The notes under the pieces: generated by a model
The model's database searches: none
Seen by the model: only the letters and a program-made list of their open reading frames with translations
What the model was told of the DNA's origin: nothing
Assembly (NCBI RefSeq): GCF_907164915.1
Contig: NC_061862.1
Location: forward strand, 126,613,641-126,677,640
Length of the DNA: 64,000 bases
Reading direction: 5' to 3'
Source: Impatiens glandulifera
Taxonomy: Eukaryota; Streptophyta; Magnoliopsida; Ericales; Balsaminaceae
In this document: one piece after another, positions 57,800 to 64,000 of the stretch
How positions within the stretch are numbered: position 1 is the stretch's first letter
Layout: each line of letters starts with the position of its first letter
Made by a program: the position numbers and the translations under genes

Positions 57800-58280
57800 C
57801 AAACCAAATTAATTTATCCAAATTAATATTTTGGGTTAGGGTTTGGATTTGGGTCAACCCAAGATATGCTCACCCTTAATTATTATGATGATATGAAATG
57901 TCCTTTTTGAAAAACCAGTGAAAGCGGTCGATAAACTCATTGATCTTCTTGAGGATCTCCGAACTCTTTAATGTTTGATTTTTTATGTTATGTTTATTCG
58001 TTAATGAACATTTTTTTGTTAAAACTTTCATTATTGCTCTCAAATTATTCTTGTTGTATTTTGAGTGTATTTTGTGACAATTTGAACACTTGTATTTTTG
58101 TATTTGTTTTGTTTTTATGATTAAACAACTATCATATTGTATTAATTTTTAAACATATATATTGATTCAACTCGTTAACTTTCTAAACTAAAATTTAAAT
58201 TAAAAAATATATATCGGTTCAACACGTTAACCATATCGTAAATGATAATGTAATTAATTTTTTGTTTGAAAAAATATATA
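57800..58280 (+). other. spacer with a LINE 3'-end remnant
   Basis: About 57915-57970 encodes AVDKLIDLLEDLRTL followed by a stop. It resembles the very last residues of plant LINE ORF2 (compare FIALLKNLRTR at 20740-20760), then a T-rich 3' UTR-like stretch. The rest is AT-rich. Confidence 0.45.
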
Positions 58281-58773
58281 TAGTAGAAACTCTTTAAATT
58301 AATAATGTCGGGATCGGAGAAATTTATTAATTTAGAGAGTTATTAATTTATCGATAAATTAATAATTATTAATTTAAAGAGTTTTTTAACCGATTCAACG
58401 TATAATTTATATATCCGTATAAAATAAGTAATTATATATATCAAACAAAAAGACAAATTAGTCTATGTCTCTTAGAATTACGTTGCAGCATTGGGACTCC
58501 AAACTTAGTACTATTAATGACTTTTAAAGTACCACTATAAATATAAACAAGAGAACAAATTTGAATGTATATATATGTTTTCAGTTTTTATGAATTATTA
58601 GTTTATGATTTTCTTGAGACCGAAAATTATAAAGGGATCTCCCGAAAAAATATTATCTTATTATTTTATCGAGTTTTTCAATTTTTTACATTGGCCTAAG
58701 TCAGGACCAGACAAATTTATTATTTTAGAGAGTTTATTAATTTACCGAATATTAATTTAAAGAGTTTCTACAG
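58281..58773. mobile_element. pogo/Emigrant-like MITE (about 490 bp)
   Basis: Both ends carry GTAGAAACTCTTTAAATTAATA in inverted orientation, with TA repeats outside (TA target site). Sub-terminal TTATTAATTTA-GAGAGTT repeats are typical of the Emigrant/Lemi1 group of Tc1/mariner-pogo MITEs. The first terminal base is mutated at the left end. No coding capacity. Confidence 0.75.
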
Positions 58774-58989
58774 TATATATATATATATATATATTGAAAT
58801 TACAATTCCGAGCTAAGAAAAGTGAAAAAAAATTGGTCAAAGTTGTGTATATTTTATAGCATTTACAAATACAACTCGGTAAAGTGGACCAACATATGAA
58901 AAATTAAATAGACTTAAATTAAGTCATATTTAAAAGTTTTAAAAAACTATTTTGAGCTTGAATTTTAGATCGTTCATTGATGACTTCTT
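58774..58989. other. AT-rich spacer before the tandem array
   Basis: An AT run (58774-58794) and short AT-rich sequence. Nothing is recognised. Confidence 0.5.
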
Positions 58990-59269
58990 CTCGGAGATCT
59001 ATCTCTCACTTCATTTATCATTGTTATACTTTTAGCATTGTTTTGTCCATTGCGATCTGTATTTAGACTTAGATCTATTTGATTGCTTTGTTTTATTCTT
59101 TCATCAGTTCTTTAGATCGTCTAAAGGTTTTAAAAGAGTAAGAGTTTAAATATATCAAGATCTTGTTCTCTCTACTCTTCTGATAAATTTTGCTATTTGT
59201 TTATGCTAATAATTACTACAATATGACTTGTGTTTACATTTTGTTAATGGATGCATCAGTATATGCAAT

Positions 59270-60190
59270 GAATGTGTTATTCCCAACCTAAATTTTAACT
59301 TATGTTCGAGGTTTTGCTGTTGTGGATAGTTCTCTTGTACAACTAGGTTCAAAATTCTATCCACATTTGTTGTTTGTCCTCTAAAAATAAAGTTATTCCT
59401 TGCTTTCTAAATTTTGCAACAAATATGAGCAATACGTTTATTCTACTCGTCTCTTTTCTTGAAGTTATGACTAATCTAATCTTAAAAATTAAAATTAGCT
59501 ATGCTAGGATTCGTGGTATGCAAATTTGCTTTTTTTTCCAAATTTCTTTAATAAACATGTATTCGATTAAAGTATGTCTAATTGTTTCACTGTTAGATTG
59601 ATATTTTATGCATAATAAGTAATTTCGATAATTTTGATAACAATATTGACCTTCGTTGCAATTGCTTCTTTCACAACTCTCCATATAATTTTATTTTTAT
59701 TTTTGGAGCACATTTTAAATCCCAAATTTGATTTTGATTTTGACTAAGTTCGATTGAAGGATGTGAGGTTTCTACTAAACAACTTATTTTCACATTTTAT
59801 ATTTCTTTTGTGGTGTGTGTCCAAACTAGAATGTCTTATGTGTCTTCCTCACTCAATGGAATTGATAAAATTTCATTGACAATATCAATGTGAAAAAGAT
59901 TATTTAATAGTTCATTATCCCATGTCTTAGTTCCTTGAATAATAAGATCTTTGATAAATTATTGTGGATAATTACCTGGAATTTGAAGAGTGTTACCCGA
60001 GAGAAGCCATTGATGTTCCTAAATTTTAATATTCTTACCTGAAATGGTTTTCTATTTTATATTTATTGTAAGAAGTGCCTTGCCCCGCATCAAACTCTTA
60101 CATGTCTACGAGGAGTTTTCCTTGTTACACCCTTCAATTTTTCCTAACAAATTATTAAACATTTCTTTCTTTGATCTTCTCAATTCATAT
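59270..60190 (-). pseudogene. LINE ORF2 C-terminal remnant, array unit 1
   Basis: On the minus strand the unit encodes scattered plant LINE ORF2 pieces. They are LLTINIKWKI-PGKNI (about 60090-60040), IIQGTKTWD (near 59940) and a zf-RVT-like part (ESCERSNCNEGQYCYQ ... ETIRHTLIEYMFIKEIW, 59684-59520). Stops and frame changes make it dead. Confidence 0.7.
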
Positions 60191-60194
60191 GGAA

Positions 60195-60802
60195 CTAGGA
60201 AAATTTCCGTGCGATGCACACGGATACGAATAAAAACAAAATAAATTAAATAAATTATAATAATATGTATTCAATGTTTAAAATTCTTAATAAATCACGA
60301 ATAATATATTAAAATAAAAAATAGAATGCTCTCATTCCACATTTTATTCACTTCGGTAAAACAATTTATTTTCTCACATGTTTCATCAAATATTTTTTCT
60401 GAATGAATCTTTCATCTCGTGACTTTACACTTTCACTTTGTCAATCAAATATTTAATTCATATTTTTAATAATTAGCATCGTGACCTCATACTTTGGTCA
60501 ATCAAATACTTGATTCATATTTGTTTAACAAGTTTAAAATGATACCGGTCTATTATCACTTGACAAACCACATCTCAATCACACTTGTTAAAGGTTGTAC
60601 TTGTTTTGTTATGTTGCATGTTCGAACCATACAAATAGCATTTTTTATTTTATTGTTAACCGTTTTAAGTTTATGGGCGGGTCAACCCACAATCCGACTC
60701 AAGTATCCATTTACTCTCACATAAATATTCAAATTATCCATAACTCTCGACCCGACAATCCGGACACTTTAAAAATTAAGCATCATTATATATATATATA
60801 GA
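60195..60802 (-). mobile_element. Helitron, complete ends, array unit 1 (608 bp)
   Basis: Minus strand: 5' TC at 60802-60801 preceded by A; 3' hairpin CCGTG...CACGG followed by AAATTTTCCTAG ending at 60195, then T. Insertion between A and T into LINE sequence. No Rep/helicase is encoded, so it is non-autonomous. Confidence 0.85.
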
Positions 60803-61149
60803 TTAGTTAGTTAAAAATTTGAACTTTTATTGTTAAAATGTCTCACGTTCACCAAATTTGGTATTGAATCTTAAATATAAAGTGTTGTGGCCTAGTTGGT
60901 TAAAGGGTTGTACTTGTTTTGTTAGGTTGTAAGTTCGAGACATAAAATTGCATTTTTAATTTTATTTTTAACCGTTTTAAGTTTATGGGCGGGTCAACCC
61001 ACAATTCGACCCAAATATCCATTTACTCTCACATAAATATCCAAATTAACCACAACACTTGACCCGACAATCCGGACACTTAAAAAATTAAGCAACATTA
61101 TATATATTTCCATCTCACGGAAATTATCCATGTGCATCGCACGGAAATT
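60803..61149 (-). mobile_element. second Helitron 5' region, array unit 1
   Basis: A head-to-tail extra copy of the Helitron 5' region (GGGCGGGTCAACCCACAA and CCGGACACTTAAAAAATTAAGC). It ends in a decayed terminus near 61110 and a separate hairpin-like TGTGCATCGCACGG at 61131-61144. Confidence 0.7.
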
Positions 61150-61349
61150 CTCGGAGATCCATCTCTCACTTCATTTATCATTGTTATACTTTTAGCATTG
61201 TTTTGTCGACTGCGATCTGTGTTTAGACTTAGATCTATTTGATTGCTTTGTTCTATTCTTTCATCAGTTCTTTAGATCGTTTGGAGGTTTTAAAAGAGTA
61301 AGAGTTTAAATATATCAAGATCTTGTTCGCTCTACTCTTCTGATAAATT

Positions 61350-62348
61350 TTGCTCTTTGTTTGTGCTAATAATTACTATATTACTTGTGTTTGCATTTTG
61401 TTAATGGATACATCAGTATATGCAATGAATGTGTTATACCCAACCTGAATTTTAACTTATGTTTGAGGTTTTTCTGTTGTGGATAGTTCTCTTGTACAAC
61501 TAGGTTCAAAATTCTATCTACATTTGTTGTTTGTCCTCTGAAAATAAAGTTATTCCTTGCTTTCTAAATTTTGCAACAAATATGAGCAATACGTTTATTC
61601 TGCTCATCTCTTTTCTTGAAGTTATGACTAATCTAATCTTAAAAATTAAAATTAGCTATGCTAGGATTCGTGGTATGCAAATTTGCTTTTTGCCAAATTT
61701 CTTTAATAAACATGTATTCGATTAAAGTATGTCTAGTTGTTTCATGGTTAGATTGATATTTTATGCATAATAAGTCATTTCGGTAATTTTGATAGCAATA
61801 TTGACCTTCGTTGCAATTGCTTCTTTCACAACTCTCCACATAATTTTATTTTTATTTTTGGAGCACATTTTAAATCCTAAATTTAATTTTGATTTTGACT
61901 AAGTTCGATTGAAGGATGTGAGGTTTCTACTAAACAACTTATTTTCACATTATATATTTCTTTTGTGGTGTGTGTCCAAACTAGAATGTCTTATGTGTCT
62001 TCCTCACTCAATGGAATTGATAAAATTTCATTGACAATATCAATGTGAAAAAATTATTTAATAGTTCTTTATCCCATGTCTTAGTTCCTTGAATAATAAG
62101 ATCTTTGATAAATTGTTGTGGATAATTACCTGGAATTTGAAGAGTGTTACCCGAGAGAAGCCATAGATGTTCCTAAATTTTAATATTCTTACCTGGAATG
62201 ATTTTCCATTTTATATTTATTGTAAGAAGTGCCTTGCCCCACATCAAACTTTTACATGTCCACGAGGAGTTTTCCTTGTTACACCCTTCAATTTTTCCTA
62301 ACAGATTATTAAACATTTCTTTATTTGATCTTCTCAATTCAGATGGAA
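61350..62348 (-). pseudogene. LINE ORF2 C-terminal remnant, array unit 2
   Basis: Same content as in unit 1, with better preserved upstream sequence: NNLLGKIEGCNKENSSWTCK and KALLTINIKWKIIPGKNIKI at 62340-62173, then the zf-RVT-like part at 61839-61660. It is interrupted by the Helitron inserted at 62349. Confidence 0.72.
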
Positions 62349-62958
62349 CTAGGAAAATTTTTGTGCGATGCACATGGATAAGAAAAAAAATAAAAAAAAT
62401 AAAATAATTTATAATAATATGTATTCAATGTTTAAAATTTTTAATAAATCACGAATAATATATTAAAACAAAAGAATAGAACGCTCTCATTCCACATTTT
62501 ATTAACTTTGGTAAAACAACTTATTTTCTCACATGTTTCATCACATATTTTTTCTAAATGAATCTTTCATCTCGTGACTTTACACTTTCACTTTGTCAAT
62601 CAAATATTTGATTCATATTTTTAATAATTAGCACCGTGACCTCACACTTTGGTCAATCAAATATTTGATTCATATTTGTTTAACAACTTTAAAATGATAC
62701 CGGTCTATTATCACTCGACAAACCACATCTCAATCACACTTGGTTAAATGTTGTACTTGTTTTGTTATGTTGAATGTTCGTACCATACAAATAACATTTT
62801 TAATTTTATTGTTAACCGTTTAAAGTTTATGGGCGGGTCAACCCACAATCCGACTCAAGTATCCATTTACTCTCACATAAATATTCAAATTATCCATAAC
62901 TCTCGACCCGACAATCCGGACACTTTAAAAATTAAGCATCATTATATATATATATAGA
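62349..62958 (-). mobile_element. Helitron, array unit 2 (610 bp)
   Basis: Same element at the same place in the unit. 5' TC at 62958-62957 preceded by A; CTAG at 62349-62352 followed by T. The 3' hairpin has mutations (TTTGTGCGATGCACATGG on the plus strand). The insertion therefore predates the tandem duplication. Confidence 0.85.
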
Positions 62959-63305
62959 TTAGTTAGTTAAAAATTTGAACTTTTATTGTTAAAATGTCTC
63001 ACGTTCACCAAATTTGGTATTGAATCTTAAATATAAAGTGTTGTGGCCTAGTTGGTTAAAGGGTTGTACTTGTTTTGTTAGGTTGTAAGTTCGAGACATA
63101 AAATTGCATTTTTAATTTTATTTTTAACCGTTTTAAGTTTATGGGCGGGTCAACCCACAATTCGACCCAAATATCCATTTACTCTCACATAAATATCCAA
63201 ATTAACCACAACACTTGACCCGACAATCCGGACACTTAAAAAATTAAGCAACATTATATATATTTCCATCTCACGGAAATTATCCATGTGCATCGCACGG
63301 AAATT
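62959..63305 (-). mobile_element. second Helitron 5' region, array unit 2
   Basis: Equivalent of 60803-61149, at the same place in the unit; it appears identical over most of its length. Confidence 0.7.
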
Positions 63306-63479
63306 CTCGGAGATCCATCTCTCACTTCATTTATCATTGTTATACTTTTAGCATTGTTTTGTCGACTGCGATCTGTGTTTAGACTTAGATCTATTTGATT
63401 GCTTTGTTCTATTCTTTCATCAGTTCTTTAGATCGTTTGGAGGTTTTAAAAGAGTAAGAGTTTAAATATATCAAGATCT

Positions 63480-64000
63480 TGTTCGCTCTACTCTTCTGAT
63501 AAATTTTGCTCTTTGTTTGTGCTAATAATTACTATATTACTTGTGTTTGCATTTTGTTAATGGATACATCAGTATATGCAATGAATGTGTTATACCCAAC
63601 CTGAATTTTAACTTATGTTTGAGGTTTTTCTGTTGTGGATAGTTCTCTTGTACAACTAGGTTCAAAATTCTATCTACATTTGTTGTTTGTCCTCTGAAAA
63701 TAAAGTTATTCCTTGCTTTCTAAATTTTGCAACAAATATGAGCAATACGTTTATTCTGCTCATCTCTTTTCTTGAAGTTATGACTAATCTAATCTTAAAA
63801 ATTAAAATTAGCTATGCTAGGATTCGTGGTATGCAAATTTGCTTTTTGCCAAATTTCTTTAATAAACATGTATTCGATTAAAGTATGTCTAGTTGTTTCA
63901 TGGTTAGATTGATATTTTATGCATAATAAGTCATTTCGGTAATTTTGATAGCAATATTGACCTTCGTTGCAATTGCTTCTTTCACAACTCTCCACATAAT
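63480..64000 (-). pseudogene. LINE ORF2 remnant, array unit 3 (cut by the window)
   Basis: Start of the third unit. The zf-RVT-like part at 63995-63816 is residue-for-residue the same as in unit 2. The sequence ends at the window edge. Confidence 0.7.

Larger units (their letters stand above)
58990..64000. repeat. tandem array of a 2.16-kb unit (two full copies and a partial third)
   Basis: The marker CTCGGAGATC starts at 58990, 61150 and 63306, giving periods of 2160 and 2156 bp. Copy 1 differs from copy 2 at a few percent. The visible parts of copies 2 and 3 look identical at a constant 2156-bp offset. Each unit holds an antisense LINE fragment followed by a Helitron copy. The array runs off the right edge, so its true copy number is unknown. 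Confidence 0.95.

Noticed and set aside
59374..59601. Small plus-strand frames repeated in each array unit
   Set aside because: They are antisense to the LINE zf-RVT remnant and recur only because the unit is duplicated.
1..64000. CRISPR arrays, bacterial operons, organellar DNA insertions
   Set aside because: No regularly spaced short repeats with unique spacers and no recognisable plastid or mitochondrial gene; the DNA is nuclear plant sequence.

Overview
The window is nuclear DNA of a flowering plant, most likely a eudicot. It is AT-rich, its genes have GT-AG introns, and it is dominated by plant Ty1/copia elements, plant LINEs, Helitrons and a Mutator-like element. Two host genes are complete and both lie on the minus strand. 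The first (11313-15368, 7 exons, 781 aa) is an LRR receptor-like pseudokinase of the At1g14390/At2g02780 type. The second (43161-51256, 13 exons, 346 aa) is NOL, a chloroplast chlorophyll(ide) b reductase subunit. I assembled both from splice sites; every phase joins and both totals are multiples of three.

Layout. 1-2697: 3' part of a decayed copia element (+). 4637-9849: complete but dead copia element (-) with 5-bp target duplications; a 329-bp solo LTR is nested inside the zinc-knuckle codons of its gag. 11313-15368: receptor pseudokinase. About 17980-20855: 5'-truncated LINE (+). 15791-16075, 21472-22368 and 24297-25067: Helitron pieces sharing one 5' end. 25535-39417: a very young, complete 13.9-kb Sirevirus-type copia element. 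43161-51256: NOL. 51931-57790: a Pack-MULE with 9-bp target duplications that carries exons of a RelA/SpoT homologue and tRNA-Phe-like sequences. 58281-58773: pogo/Emigrant-like MITE. 58990 to the end: tandem array of a 2.16-kb unit made of an antisense LINE fragment plus a Helitron.

The most interesting system is the Sirevirus-like element. Its two 1339-bp LTRs differ at one position that I could see, and it has exact 5-bp target duplications, an intact gag and an intact pol. Behind pol, where Sireviruses sometimes carry one 'env-like' ORF, it has three intact ORFs in the same direction (237, 235 and 930 aa). Their N-terminal domains are recognisably paralogous. Each ORF has its own TATA-like box 86-112 bp upstream and a CT-rich leader, and two of the three upstream regions share a 14-bp motif, so each may be transcribed separately. 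The third ORF adds an acidic region, a long coiled coil and two lysine/arginine-rich tracts, and has no membrane segment. It looks like a nuclear or nucleic-acid-associated protein, not an envelope.

Coordinates come from reading the sequence directly. Domain names rest on motif recognition, not on database searches.
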